The notes under the pieces were generated by a model. It saw only the letters and a list, made by a program, of their open reading frames with translations, was not told the origin of the DNA and made no database searches. A stretch of 64,000 nucleotides of DNA from Anaerolineales bacterium (GTDB taxonomy: Bacteria > Chloroflexota > Anaerolineae > Anaerolineales > E44-bin32): NCBI GenBank assembly GCA_037382465.1, contig JARRPX010000027.1:1-64000 (forward strand), given 5' to 3'. A program made the translations under genes and the position numbers. Positions 1-7,474 of this stretch are shown here, piece by piece (position 1 is the first letter of the stretch; each line of letters begins with the position of its first letter).

Positions 1-73
1 CAACAATACCATGCGAATAAGGATTGCCGATTTCCCTGAGGCGCTCGTTTGTCACAACCTGACGCATGCGCAT
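1..73 (-). CDS. possible 5' end of a gene running off the left edge
   Basis: Reading leftward from an ATG at 73 (second ATG at 67) the frame stays open to the window edge and gives MRMRQVVTNERLREIGNPYS and a few more residues. It diverges from dps. A TTGACA hexamer lies upstream on the same strand (117-122) but without a good -10. Only about 24 codons are visible and no family can be named. The rest of 74-266 holds no gene I can support. Confidence 0.25.
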   Translation of the reverse strand, partial: MRMRQVVTNERLREIGNPYSHGIV

Positions 74-266
74 CTTGCTGTCGACGTGATCTTTTCGAGA
101 GACTCGGTAACCGTGTGTCAAGAATTCGTGAAAACTTCGACGTATCTTAACATCAAGACAACACAACCCGGGTTCCACGCGGTACGTAATGGACAACGCC
201 GCGAACAAACACATCTATCCATTGCGCTGCCGTAGAGAACCCAAAAAGTTGAGAAGGAGAACTCAA

Positions 267-764
267 ATGGCAACAAAAGTAATAGAACATTTTAAGACTC
301 GCAACGATATCCCTATGGATACGCAGTTGCACATGATCGACGTACTCAACGCGCAGTTGGCGGATACCTTCGATATGTTCAGCCTGATCAAACAGGCGCA
401 TTGGAACGTCAAAGGATCCCAATTCATCGCCCTGCACAAGTTGTTCGACGAGATCGCCGAAGGCTTGCTGGGTTATGTGGACATGATTGCCGAGCGTGCT
501 ACGGCGCTGGGCGGGGTGGCCCTCGGTACCGTGCGCATGGCTGCAGAATCTACACGTCTGGAAGCCTATCCGACGGACATCTTCGACAGTATGGGCACGG
601 TGGAATTGGTTGCAGACCGCATGGCCTCGCTGGCGAAGAGCACCCGTATGGCCGCCGATGACGCCGACGATATTCATGACATGGACACCAACGACATGCT
701 CATCGAAATTTCGCGAGACCTCGATAAGTGGTTGTGGTTCCTGGAGGCCCACTTGCAGGGATAG
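267..764 (+). CDS. dps: Dps-family ferritin-like DNA-protection protein
   Basis: The 165-residue protein is the usual size for Dps, which oxidises Fe(II) with peroxide and stores iron in a 12-subunit shell, often bound to DNA. The family's ferroxidase pattern is visible near residues 50-75, in HWNVKGSQFIALHKLFDE and the following YVDMIAERATALGG. The ATG at 267 was chosen because AGGAGA lies 6 bases upstream; the frame extends further upstream without a ribosome site. No DNA-binding Lys-rich tail is obvious, so shell-only function is possible. It is transcribed alone, followed by the DUF1801 gene after 138 bases. Confidence 0.93.
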   Translation: MATKVIEHFKTRNDIPMDTQLHMIDVLNAQLADTFDMFSLIKQAHWNVKGSQFIALHKLFDEIAEGLLGYVDMIAERATALGGVALGTVRMAAESTRLEAYPTDIFDSMGTVELVADRMASLAKSTRMAADDADDIHDMDTNDMLIEISRDLDKWLWFLEAHLQG

Positions 765-902
765 TGTGAGTTTTTCGATACAATTCAAAAAATGCGGACC
801 GACTGTCCGATGTTGGCTGTTTACCAACGAACATTATGATAGGAGGTCCGTATTCGTATTGCGGAAAAGTTGCCGATCCTGAGTAAATACGAGGAGGGTA
901 CC

Positions 903-1391
903 ATGAGCCCGAAGAAGGGAACGAATAAGACTGCTAAAGGCCCCACCGAAAGCGGCAAGTCCAAGGGATTCACGGAAGAGGAACGAGCCGCCATGAAAGA
1001 GCGCGCCCGAGAAGTGAAGGTGGAAGCAACTCGCAGATCTGGTGCGAAGAAAGGCAAGGCGGACGGCGAATCTGACGTGCTGGAAAAAATCGCTGAAATG
1101 CCGGAACCGGATCGCACCATGGCCGAGCGGCTGCATGCCATCATTAAAGCCAGCACGCCAATTCTCTCGCCGAAAACCTGGTATGGCATGCCCGCGTATG
1201 CCAAGGACGACAAGGTCGTCTGCTTCTTTCAAAGCGCGCATAAGTTCAAGTCGAGATATGCGACATTCGGCTTCAGTGACAAGGCAAACCTGGACGAAGA
1301 CGATATGTGGCCGACATCCTTCGCACTGAAGAAGCTGACCGACGCCGAAGAGGTAAGGATCATCGCACTCGTTAAGAAAGCGGTGAGTTGA
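903..1391 (+). CDS. DUF1801 / YdhG-like protein
   Basis: A 162-residue soluble protein. The first 70 residues are Lys/Glu-rich and look disordered ([17 protein letters not shown]). The rest, from about residue 70 ([20 protein letters not shown]), matches the DUF1801/YdhG fold: W-Y-G-M-P-A-Y, then [18 protein letters not shown]. Relatives include the B. subtilis frataxin-like iron chaperone, but iron binding here is only inferred. The ATG at 903 has GGAGGG 6 bases upstream; a TTG at 870 in the same frame is less likely. The adjacent dps would fit an iron theme, though nothing ties the two genes into one transcript. Confidence 0.85.
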   Translation: MSPKKGTNKTAKGPTESGKSKGFTEEERAAMKERAREVKVEATRRSGAKKGKADGESDVLEKIAEMPEPDRTMAERLHAIIKASTPILSPKTWYGMPAYAKDDKVVCFFQSAHKFKSRYATFGFSDKANLDEDDMWPTSFALKKLTDAEEVRIIALVKKAVS

Positions 1392-1501
1392 ACCACACCG
1401 AACGCATCAATGGATTACGCCCGAAATCTTGCGCATCTCCTGCAAACCTGACCCCAAACGACGCAAAGCGGCGTGCTAGTCGCCAAAATATCAGATGGCA
1501 C

Positions 1502-1552
1502 TTACCCGCCTTGCTGCAGCGATCTGGGTTTGAAAGAAGATCTGGCGGGTAA
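1502..1552. repeat. long-range inverted repeat in the 1392-1645 intergenic stretch
   Basis: TTACCCGCC (1502-1510) pairs with GGCGGGTAA (1544-1552), and GATCT (1521-1525) pairs with AGATC (1538-1542) inside the loop, giving a possible two-stem RNA. The following AATTAATTTA is not a clean U-tract, so it is a weak terminator candidate for the DUF1801 gene. Nothing else is visible in this gap. Confidence 0.4.
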
Positions 1553-1645
1553 TTAATTTAGAGGCTGACCCTATCGATTCAAACGGATTGAAGCCGGAAG
1601 ATGATTCGCATTTTTTAGAGTACAAACGAGAATCCGGTTCACTGT

Positions 1646-2158
1646 CTACATCAATTCTTCAATCGATTCTCGATGTTCCCTGTAATGATCGTACGTGTTG
1701 GCTGCGATTCCCACCAACAGCGGTTCTCCTGCTGGATCCCCTGGCAGACGCTCTTCGAGCATCGTTTCGAACGGCAATTCCCGTATACTACGTGTTGCCT
1801 GCTCGTGATAAGAATAAAAATCACTGCGGACGTCCTTCAACACCCGATCACGATTGCGTTCGTATATGATGGCGTTGAAACCATCCTCCTCCAGAGACTC
1901 GAATTCCTTCGGACTCAATCCGAAGGCCTCGTGGGCGGCCTCATGCTGCAGATAATTCAGACACATGAAACGTTCCCAAGCCGTGATATGGGCGAGGATG
2001 TCTTTCACGGACCAACCGCCGAATTTTGGTGTAAGCATCCGATCGGCTCCGATGCCGGATATCACGGCCTCCAGCAGCTTCCATTCCTCATCAATTCGTG
2101 CCAGCAGTTCCTCCTTATTCTGGGGTAGATTAGCTTCTTCGTGCACGTCGTCATTCAT
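1646..2158 (-). CDS. DinB-superfamily protein of the ClbS/DfsB (DUF1706) type
   Basis: A 170-residue four-helix-bundle protein. The stretch KEELLARIDEEWKLLEAVI then GGWSVKDILAHITAWERF is typical of ClbS/DfsB-like members of the DinB superfamily. ClbS itself protects against the genotoxin colibactin, but most relatives have no proven role. The ATG at 2158 has AAAGGA about 8 bases upstream; in-frame starts at 2185 and 2398 lack ribosome sites. It lies 109 bases downstream of the small gene at 2268-2525 on the same strand and may share its promoter. Confidence 0.8.
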   Translation of the reverse strand: MNDDVHEEANLPQNKEELLARIDEEWKLLEAVISGIGADRMLTPKFGGWSVKDILAHITAWERFMCLNYLQHEAAHEAFGLSPKEFESLEEDGFNAIIYERNRDRVLKDVRSDFYSYHEQATRSIRELPFETMLEERLPGDPAGEPLLVGIAANTYDHYREHRESIEELM

Positions 2159-2267
2159 GATCTTTTCCTTTGTTGGAGTTGCCATAGAAATGGGTTTCGA
2201 CCTACCATCCTGCGTCGGCCCCTTCGCCAACGCCTCCCGTGCCGTGTGCTTTCGATTCCAGATCGTG

Positions 2268-2525
2268 TTAGGATAATCGAGTTTCGCAGACTCCGGCTGA
2301 ACATTCCTTTCTCGGATTGGCTGACGCACGTTGCAGAACATGCACGCTGCGTAATACCTCCACCGGAAAGCGCACGACCGATAATGCCGTCCGTACAAAA
2401 CGCAGGGGGCTCTTTTGTTTTCGAATGCTTCCCAGGCTTTGCAATATGTGTTGTTGTTTTATCATCTTCCGCAACTCTTTTTGTCGTTCGGCGATCGAGT
2501 ATTCCAACTGACTCAACGGTAACAT
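2268..2525 (-). CDS. small basic protein of unknown function
   Basis: An 85-residue, Arg/Lys-rich protein (MLPLSQLEYSIAERQKELRK...). The start is unusually well supported: AGGAGG sits 7 bases before the ATG, and a sigma70-like promoter with TTGACA at 2619-2624 and TATTCT at 2596-2601 lies upstream. The N-terminal 45 residues look like one long amphipathic helix. I do not recognise a family. It diverges from the CGNR regulator gene across a shared operator region and precedes the DinB-like gene. Confidence 0.55.
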   Translation of the reverse strand: MLPLSQLEYSIAERQKELRKMIKQQHILQSLGSIRKQKSPLRFVRTALSVVRFPVEVLRSVHVLQRASANPRKECSAGVCETRLS

Positions 2526-2551
2526 CTTGCACCTCCTGCCCTTTTTGAAAT

Positions 2552-2580
2552 TTGACCGGTATATTATAACCTGCTATAAT
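2552..2580 (+). promoter_or_regulatory. sigma70-type promoter of the CGNR gene
   Basis: TTGACC (2552-2557), a 17-base spacer and a perfect TATAAT (2575-2580). The -10 is part of the 2574-2588 palindrome. Confidence 0.6.
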
Positions 2581-2597
2581 TATTATAGTGGTTATAG
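2564..2597. promoter_or_regulatory. nested palindromic operator between divergent promoters
   Basis: A perfect 15-base palindrome CTATAATTATTATAG (2574-2588) lies inside a wider repeat TTATAACC (2564-2571) / GGTTATAG (2590-2597) that shares almost the same centre. It covers the -10 of the rightward promoter and the start point of the leftward one, as expected of an operator that shuts both. The binding protein is unknown; the adjacent CGNR protein is the obvious candidate. Confidence 0.55.
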
Positions 2598-2624
2598 AAT
2601 AGCACAGATTACCTAACCTGTCAA
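2596..2624 (-). promoter_or_regulatory. sigma70-type promoter for the 2525/2158 leftward genes
   Basis: On the minus strand TTGACA (2624-2619) is separated by 17 bases from TATTCT (2601-2596). The expected start, near 2589, abuts the palindrome at 2574-2588. Confidence 0.55.
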
Positions 2625-2659
2625 GATGATTATGGTGGTTATTAGGAGTATCGAAAACT

Positions 2660-3304
2660 ATGGCGAGCTTGAATCGAGAGAAGAATTGGGATTTCGACGC
2701 AGGATTGCTGCCGTTGGACTTCACCAACACGGCGGAATGGCACGCCCGATCCGATCCGATTGAAAATCTCAATTCATATGCTGACCTGGTAAGCTGGTCC
2801 TGGAAAGCCGGTTTGCTGACGGAAAAAGCGGCGCAGAGCTTGTTGGAAACAGCCGAGCGGCGGCCGCAAGACGCTCGTCGAGCGCTCGATCGAGTCATCG
2901 AACTCCGCGAGGCGCTCTACCGCATCTTCTCCCATAGCGCGGCAGGAACACAGATACCGAACGAAGATCTGGCCTCGTTCAACGCCGCCCTTGGCGAAGC
3001 GCTGCACCGGGTCAGACTGGACGCCTCACGTGATGGATTTTCGTGGGGCTGGTCCGACGATAACCAGAATCTTGAAGCCATGCTGTGGCCCATCTTGTGG
3101 AAATCCGCGGAACTGCTCACCTCGGAAGATCTGAAACGGGTGGGAGAATGCGCCGACGATCGCGGCTGCGGCTATCTTTTCTACGACAACAGCCGCAACC
3201 ACAGCCGGCGCTGGTGCAGCATGGAAAGCTGCGGCAATCGAGCCAAAGTGCAGCGACATTACCAGCGTTCGAAAACGCAGGATGAAAACCTCGACGGGGG
3301 ATGA
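2660..3304 (+). CDS. CGNR zinc-finger / ABATE-domain regulator
   Basis: 214 residues. The N-terminal two thirds (LPLDFTNTAEWHARSDPIENLNSYADL...) match the ABATE stress-ligand domain, and the C-terminus carries the CGNR zinc-finger signature (CGYLFYDNSRNHSRRWCSM then CGNRAKVQRHYQR). The Cys pairs should bind zinc and the basic segment DNA. Proteins of this family are putative transcription factors with largely unknown ligands. AGGAG lies 11 bases before the ATG, a slightly long spacing. Placement beside a palindrome that covers its own promoter suggests autoregulation and control of the divergent gene pair. Confidence 0.85.
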   Translation: MASLNREKNWDFDAGLLPLDFTNTAEWHARSDPIENLNSYADLVSWSWKAGLLTEKAAQSLLETAERRPQDARRALDRVIELREALYRIFSHSAAGTQIPNEDLASFNAALGEALHRVRLDASRDGFSWGWSDDNQNLEAMLWPILWKSAELLTSEDLKRVGECADDRGCGYLFYDNSRNHSRRWCSMESCGNRAKVQRHYQRSKTQDENLDGG

Positions 3305-3332
3305 TCGACACGAAAGAGACTCACGCACCATC

Positions 3333-3361
3333 CTGACACAGCTTCGGATATGCGATATACT
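3333..3361 (+). promoter_or_regulatory. promoter of the padR-transporter operon
   Basis: CTGACA (3333-3338), 17-base spacer, TATACT (3356-3361). The predicted start near 3368 is only about 10 bases from the PadR ATG, so the 5' leader would be very short and has no ribosome site. Confidence 0.55.
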
Positions 3362-3373
3362 CACTCAGTGAGT
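3359..3373. promoter_or_regulatory. palindromic operator overlapping the padR promoter
   Basis: ACTCACTCAGTGAGT is a perfect 7-1-7 palindrome overlapping the end of the -10 and the predicted start. Its position 4 bases before the regulator's ATG fits autorepression by the PadR protein. Confidence 0.55.
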
Positions 3374-3377
3374 AACC

Positions 3378-3947
3378 ATGCCCAAAGCGCAAACGATCGC
3401 ACATTCGCTGTCCCCGGAATACGTCGTGTTGGGTTTGTTGAAGCTGCAACCCAGTCATGGCTATGCCCTGCACCGACGCCTCGACGATGAGTTGAGCCAC
3501 GTCTGGCGCGTGAGTCTCAGTCAGGTATACAACGTCCTCCACAGGCTGGAAAAACACGGACACATCAAACCATCGGATATCGATTCATCGATACAGCAAG
3601 CGGATCGAGTCCCCTACCGGATCACGAGGACGGGCGATCGGTATTTCGAATCATGGATGCGCACGCCTGTTGGGCCGAGCGTACGGGCGATTCGCATGGC
3701 TTTCATCACCAAACTATATTTCGCCCATCACCTCGGAGCACCCTCACTCGAAGATTTGATCAAGCGTCAACGTTCGGCGATCGAAACCCAACTCGAACAA
3801 CTGGACACGAGGTTCAATGCGATCCCCAGAACACAAGTCATCAACCGTCTGGGCCTGCAGCTGCGCATCAAACAACTGCAATCGCTGGAGGCCTGGTTCG
3901 AAGAAACGATCAACAATATCCCGAACACCTTGGAGAGAGAAAAATGA
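3378..3947 (+). CDS. PadR-family transcriptional regulator
   Basis: 189 residues. The winged helix occupies about residues 13-85 (EYVVLGLLKLQPSHGYALHR and VSLSQVYNVLHRLEKHGHI, the classic PadR signature). A C-terminal dimerisation/effector helix region follows, as in the longer PadR type. It heads an operon: its stop overlaps the ATG of the binding-protein gene by 4 bases. It most likely senses a ligand linked to the transporter substrate and represses the operon through the palindrome just upstream. The effector cannot be read from the sequence. Confidence 0.92.
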   Translation: MPKAQTIAHSLSPEYVVLGLLKLQPSHGYALHRRLDDELSHVWRVSLSQVYNVLHRLEKHGHIKPSDIDSSIQQADRVPYRITRTGDRYFESWMRTPVGPSVRAIRMAFITKLYFAHHLGAPSLEDLIKRQRSAIETQLEQLDTRFNAIPRTQVINRLGLQLRIKQLQSLEAWFEETINNIPNTLEREK

Positions 3948-5086
3948 AGCGCAAACACATCATCGCCGGCTTGATCATCCTACTCGCATTCGCTTTCGCC
4001 TCCTGCCAGAGCGAGCCCACCCCGACATTCCCAGCACAGACGCCAACGCAGGCAGAACCCGAATCGGAAGTGAACGTGCCGGAAGTCGAACCGATAACAG
4101 TTATAGATGCCCTCGGCCGAGAGGTGACATTCGCATCTCCGCCCGAGCGAATCGTCGTCGCCGGAAAAGCCACCACACTGGTTGTCAACTCGGTCTACCT
4201 TTTCCCTGAAGCTCAGAAACGGCTGGTGGCCTTCGAGAACCGCAGCCAGCGAGGCTTTGACTTCTATCCCATCATCCAACCGCATTTCGACGAATTCGAA
4301 CTACTCGAGCGCAACGCGGGACCGGAGCAGATCGCTCCCCTGCGGCCGGATCTCGTCATCATGAAGAGCTACATGGCGGACAGCCTGGGTGTGGCGCTGG
4401 AAGAAATTAATATTCCCGTGATCTACGTGGACTTGGAGACACCCGAGCAGTTCGAACGCGATACCGCCATCATTGGAAACGCTTTGGGAGATCCAGTCCG
4501 GACAGAAGAGATCATCGATTTTTACAACGCTCGACTCGAGATGATCGCAACAAAGGTCGAGAGCATACCGGAAGCCGATCGGCCTGAAGTCTTACTCATG
4601 CAGTACAGCGACGAAGAAGGAGAAATCGCCTTCGAAGTGCCCTCCGTTGACTGGATACAGACCGAACTCGTAACACTCGCCGGCGGCATCCCGGTTTGGA
4701 CCGATGCTGCGGAAGCCGGCGGCTGGACGGTCGTCGGATTCGAACAAATTGCGGTCTGGAATCCCGAAAAGATTTTCGTCATCAATTACGCCGAGAATCC
4801 GGCTGCGGCGGTCGAAAGTCTGAAGCAGAATCCCAACTGGATGGCGTTGGACGCCGTCCAGCAAGGTGAAATCTACGGCTTCCCGGGGGATTTCTGGAGC
4901 TGGGATCAACCCGATCCACGCTGGATCATGGGATTGACCTGGATGGCCACGAAAATGCATCCCGAGCTCACGACGGACATTGATATGCGTCAGGAGGTCA
5001 TGGATTTCTACACGCAGATGTACGGTCTGGCCCCCGGAGTCATCGAGGCGGAAATCCTGCCCCTGATCCAACCCGAGCTCGATTGA
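3944..5086 (+). CDS. ABC transporter substrate-binding lipoprotein (BtuF/FepB-like)
   Basis: 380 residues. A lipoprotein signal peptide ends at Cys21 (FAFASC), followed by a Thr/Pro linker and a class III binding-protein fold (VIDALGREVTFASPPERIVV, RPDLVIM, WNPEKIFVINY). Such proteins capture siderophores, haem, cobalamin or, in the MolA group, molybdate/tungstate. The unusual Trp-rich GFPGDFWSWDQPDPRW motif near residue 325 may help name the ligand. The ATG at 3944 overlaps the padR stop (ATGA); the frame is open upstream but that region is padR in another frame. It feeds the permease and ATPase encoded next. Confidence 0.9.
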   Translation: MKRKHIIAGLIILLAFAFASCQSEPTPTFPAQTPTQAEPESEVNVPEVEPITVIDALGREVTFASPPERIVVAGKATTLVVNSVYLFPEAQKRLVAFENRSQRGFDFYPIIQPHFDEFELLERNAGPEQIAPLRPDLVIMKSYMADSLGVALEEINIPVIYVDLETPEQFERDTAIIGNALGDPVRTEEIIDFYNARLEMIATKVESIPEADRPEVLLMQYSDEEGEIAFEVPSVDWIQTELVTLAGGIPVWTDAAEAGGWTVVGFEQIAVWNPEKIFVINYAENPAAAVESLKQNPNWMALDAVQQGEIYGFPGDFWSWDQPDPRWIMGLTWMATKMHPELTTDIDMRQEVMDFYTQMYGLAPGVIEAEILPLIQPELD

Positions 5087-5103
5087 GTGTTTGGGAGCAG
5101 GTG

Positions 5104-6096
5104 ATGCGCGTCGATCGGCGAAGGCTGTTGTTCATCACCCTCGGTGTGGCGCTGCTCGCCAGTTTTTTCTTGTCGGCGTTCGTCGGGCGCTATCCGCGGC
5201 CGTTCTGGATGCCCTTGCGGTTGTTCCGCGAAGATGCACTGGCGCGCCAGCTCGTGCTCGCGCTGCGGCTCCCACGATTGTGCCTGGGCTTGCTGCTCGG
5301 AATCACGCTTTCGGCGACGGGTGCGGTAATGCAGATGATCTTCCGCAACCCGCTTGTCGAACCCGGTTTCCTCGGCGTTTCGCAGGGAGCCACATTCGGT
5401 GCAGCGCTCAGCATCCTGTGGATCGGATCGTCCTGGAGCATGTACGGCATGGCCATCTTTTTCGCCATGGCAGGTCTCTTCGCCTCGTACTTCTTCGCCA
5501 GGCGCATGCGCTTCGGCGGCTGGGTGCTGCGGCTCGTGCTGGCCGGAATCGTCGTCTCGGCCTTGTTTTCCGCCGGCACAGGAATCTTGAAAACCATGGC
5601 CGATCCACTGACCCAGCTTCCCGAAATTACCTTCTGGCTGTTGGGCGGTTTATGGTCGGTGACCTGGCAGGACGTGCTTCATGTCCTGCCATTCGCCATT
5701 CCCGGGATGACCCTGGTGTACTTGCTGCGCTGGCGATTGAATCTGCTTTCCCTCGACGATGAAACGGCATGGTCGCTGGGCGCGGCTCCGGCGCGCGAGC
5801 GCAGTCTGCTGCTTTTCGGCGGGGTCGTCGCTACGGCATCCCTGACCGCCGTGGCGGGAATCGTGGGTTGGATCGGGCTCATCATTCCCCATCTCTCCCG
5901 CCGTCTGTTTGGTGCCGATTCGCGCTACAACCTGCCGGGCGCCATGCTGCTCGGGGGAATCTTCACCATATTTTGCGACGACATCGCCCGCAGCCTGATG
6001 GCGGGAGAAATACCCCTGGGCATCCTGACTTCGTTGATCGGCGCAGCCACGTTCATTGCCCTGATGATTACGATCAAACGGAAACAACGCACATGA
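5104..6096 (+). CDS. FecCD-family ABC transporter permease
   Basis: About 330 residues with nine to ten membrane helices, matching BtuC/FecCD permeases: LRLPRLCLGLLLGITLSATGAVMQ near the start, NPLVEPGFLGVSQGATFGA, and the cytoplasmic coupling helix region DDETAWSLGAAPARER. The family pumps metal chelates, cobalamin or oxyanions into the cell. The ATG at 5104 has GGGAG 6 bases upstream; an alternative TTG at 5083 would overlap the binding-protein stop. It overlaps the ATPase gene by 4 bases. Confidence 0.93.
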   Translation: MRVDRRRLLFITLGVALLASFFLSAFVGRYPRPFWMPLRLFREDALARQLVLALRLPRLCLGLLLGITLSATGAVMQMIFRNPLVEPGFLGVSQGATFGAALSILWIGSSWSMYGMAIFFAMAGLFASYFFARRMRFGGWVLRLVLAGIVVSALFSAGTGILKTMADPLTQLPEITFWLLGGLWSVTWQDVLHVLPFAIPGMTLVYLLRWRLNLLSLDDETAWSLGAAPARERSLLLFGGVVATASLTAVAGIVGWIGLIIPHLSRRLFGADSRYNLPGAMLLGGIFTIFCDDIARSLMAGEIPLGILTSLIGAATFIALMITIKRKQRT

Positions 6097-6884
6097 ACGA
6101 CACCGCGCTGCTGCAGATCGAAGACCTTTTCTTCCGCTACGATTCGAGTCAAGCGTGGATCTTCGAGCATCTATCCGCAGCGATCCCCGGAGGAGAGATT
6201 ACGGCCATCCTCGGCCCCAATGGCGTGGGGAAAACCACGCTGCTCCACATTCTCATCGGGCTGTTACCCGTTCAAAAAGGCTCGGTACGGCTCGCAGGCC
6301 GATCGTTGGAGAGTTACACTCGCGCGGAAATGAGCCATCTCATCGGTCTCGTGCCGCAGTTGGAACGGATTCCATTTTCTTTCACCGTCAGCGAATACGT
6401 CGCCATGGGCCGGGCGCCTCACATCGGTCTTCTGGGGACGCCTTCCGAAGAAGATCAAATGCGCGTCGATCGAGTCCTCGAAATTCTCGATCTTCAAACT
6501 CTGGAGCAGCGTTCGGTGCAAGAGCTCAGCGGGGGCGAAGCGCAATTGGTGCGTATTGCCCGCGCCATGGTTCAGGAACCCCGAATCTTGTTACTCGACG
6601 AACCCACTGCCCATCTGGATCTGGGCAACAAACACCGCGTGCTCGAAGTGCTGCAATCCCTGCTCGGTGACCGCACCACCGTGATTTTCACCACCCACGA
6701 TCCCGACGCGGCGTTCGCCATCGCCGGAGAGGCGCTGCTGATGCACGGATCCTCGGCGCTGGCGTTCGGACCCGTAGGCCGTGTGCTCGACGGCGATAAT
6801 CTTTCCCTCGCCTACGGACTTCCCATCGAGGTACGACGGGTAGACGGCCGTTTCATCGTCATGCGCAAGGATGAAGCCTCTTGA
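6093..6884 (+). CDS. ABC transporter ATP-binding protein (FepC/BtuD-like)
   Basis: 263 residues with all ATPase motifs: Walker A GPNGVGKTT at 41-49, signature LSGGE near 146, and Walker B RILLLDEPT near 165-173 followed by the His switch (FTTHDPD). It powers the permease encoded just upstream. Its ATG overlaps the permease stop and its own stop overlaps the TTG of the NTPase gene, so translation of all four downstream genes looks coupled. Confidence 0.94.
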   Translation: MNDTALLQIEDLFFRYDSSQAWIFEHLSAAIPGGEITAILGPNGVGKTTLLHILIGLLPVQKGSVRLAGRSLESYTRAEMSHLIGLVPQLERIPFSFTVSEYVAMGRAPHIGLLGTPSEEDQMRVDRVLEILDLQTLEQRSVQELSGGEAQLVRIARAMVQEPRILLLDEPTAHLDLGNKHRVLEVLQSLLGDRTTVIFTTHDPDAAFAIAGEALLMHGSSALAFGPVGRVLDGDNLSLAYGLPIEVRRVDGRFIVMRKDEAS

Positions 6885-7429
6885 AACGCCGCGGCGAGAT
6901 CACCCTCATCAGTGGAAGCGTGGGTTCGGGGAAAACCACGTTCTGCACACACGTGATCGACGCAATCCGGAATTCAACCAACCCAGCATGGCAAATCAGG
7001 GGAATCCTCGCTCCGGCTGTGCTTGAAGGCGATACAAAGACCGGCATCGATGCGCTCGATCTCGCCACGGGGGAACGGCGGCGGTTGGCGCAGCGGCGTT
7101 CGGATTCAGCTTCGGGGATCATGACGAAGGAATGGTCGTTGGATCGGGACACGATCGATTGGTGCAACCATGTGCTGCGCGCGGCCGTTCCCTGCGACAT
7201 GCTCGTCGTGGACGAACTCGGCCCGCTGGAATTCGAGCGGGATGGAGGGTTTCAGGAAGGTTTGACCGCCCTGGATTCGGGCCGCTTCCAGGCCGCACTG
7301 GTGGTCGTCAGAATGGAACTGCTGCACTATGCCGAGGCGCGTTGGCCGGATGCAGCAGCATATTCGATCCGGAATCGGGATCACGCGCTTGCAAGCGCAG
7401 TGCAATTCGCAGCTGGAATCCAACGCTAA
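6881..7429 (+). CDS. P-loop nucleoside-triphosphatase (THEP1/NTPase_1-like) in the transporter operon
   Basis: 182 residues from a TTG that overlaps the ATPase stop (TTGA). Walker A is GSVGSGKTT at 12-20 and Walker B is MLVVDELGPLE; the WQIRGILAPAVLEG segment is typical of the THEP1-like NTPase family. These enzymes hydrolyse NTPs in vitro and have no settled role. Being the last cistron of an ABC importer operon suggests it acts on, or is controlled by, the imported cofactor or metal. It lacks obvious membrane or DNA-binding parts. Confidence 0.82.
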   Translation: MKRRGEITLISGSVGSGKTTFCTHVIDAIRNSTNPAWQIRGILAPAVLEGDTKTGIDALDLATGERRRLAQRRSDSASGIMTKEWSLDRDTIDWCNHVLRAAVPCDMLVVDELGPLEFERDGGFQEGLTALDSGRFQAALVVVRMELLHYAEARWPDAAAYSIRNRDHALASAVQFAAGIQR

Positions 7430-7474
7430 GACTGCCCATCATTCTTCCGGATCGATACATTTCACGGCCTTTTT

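Noticed and set aside
153-827. 224-codon open frame opposite dps
   Set aside because: It mirrors dps on the other strand, has no ribosome site and no recognisable domain.
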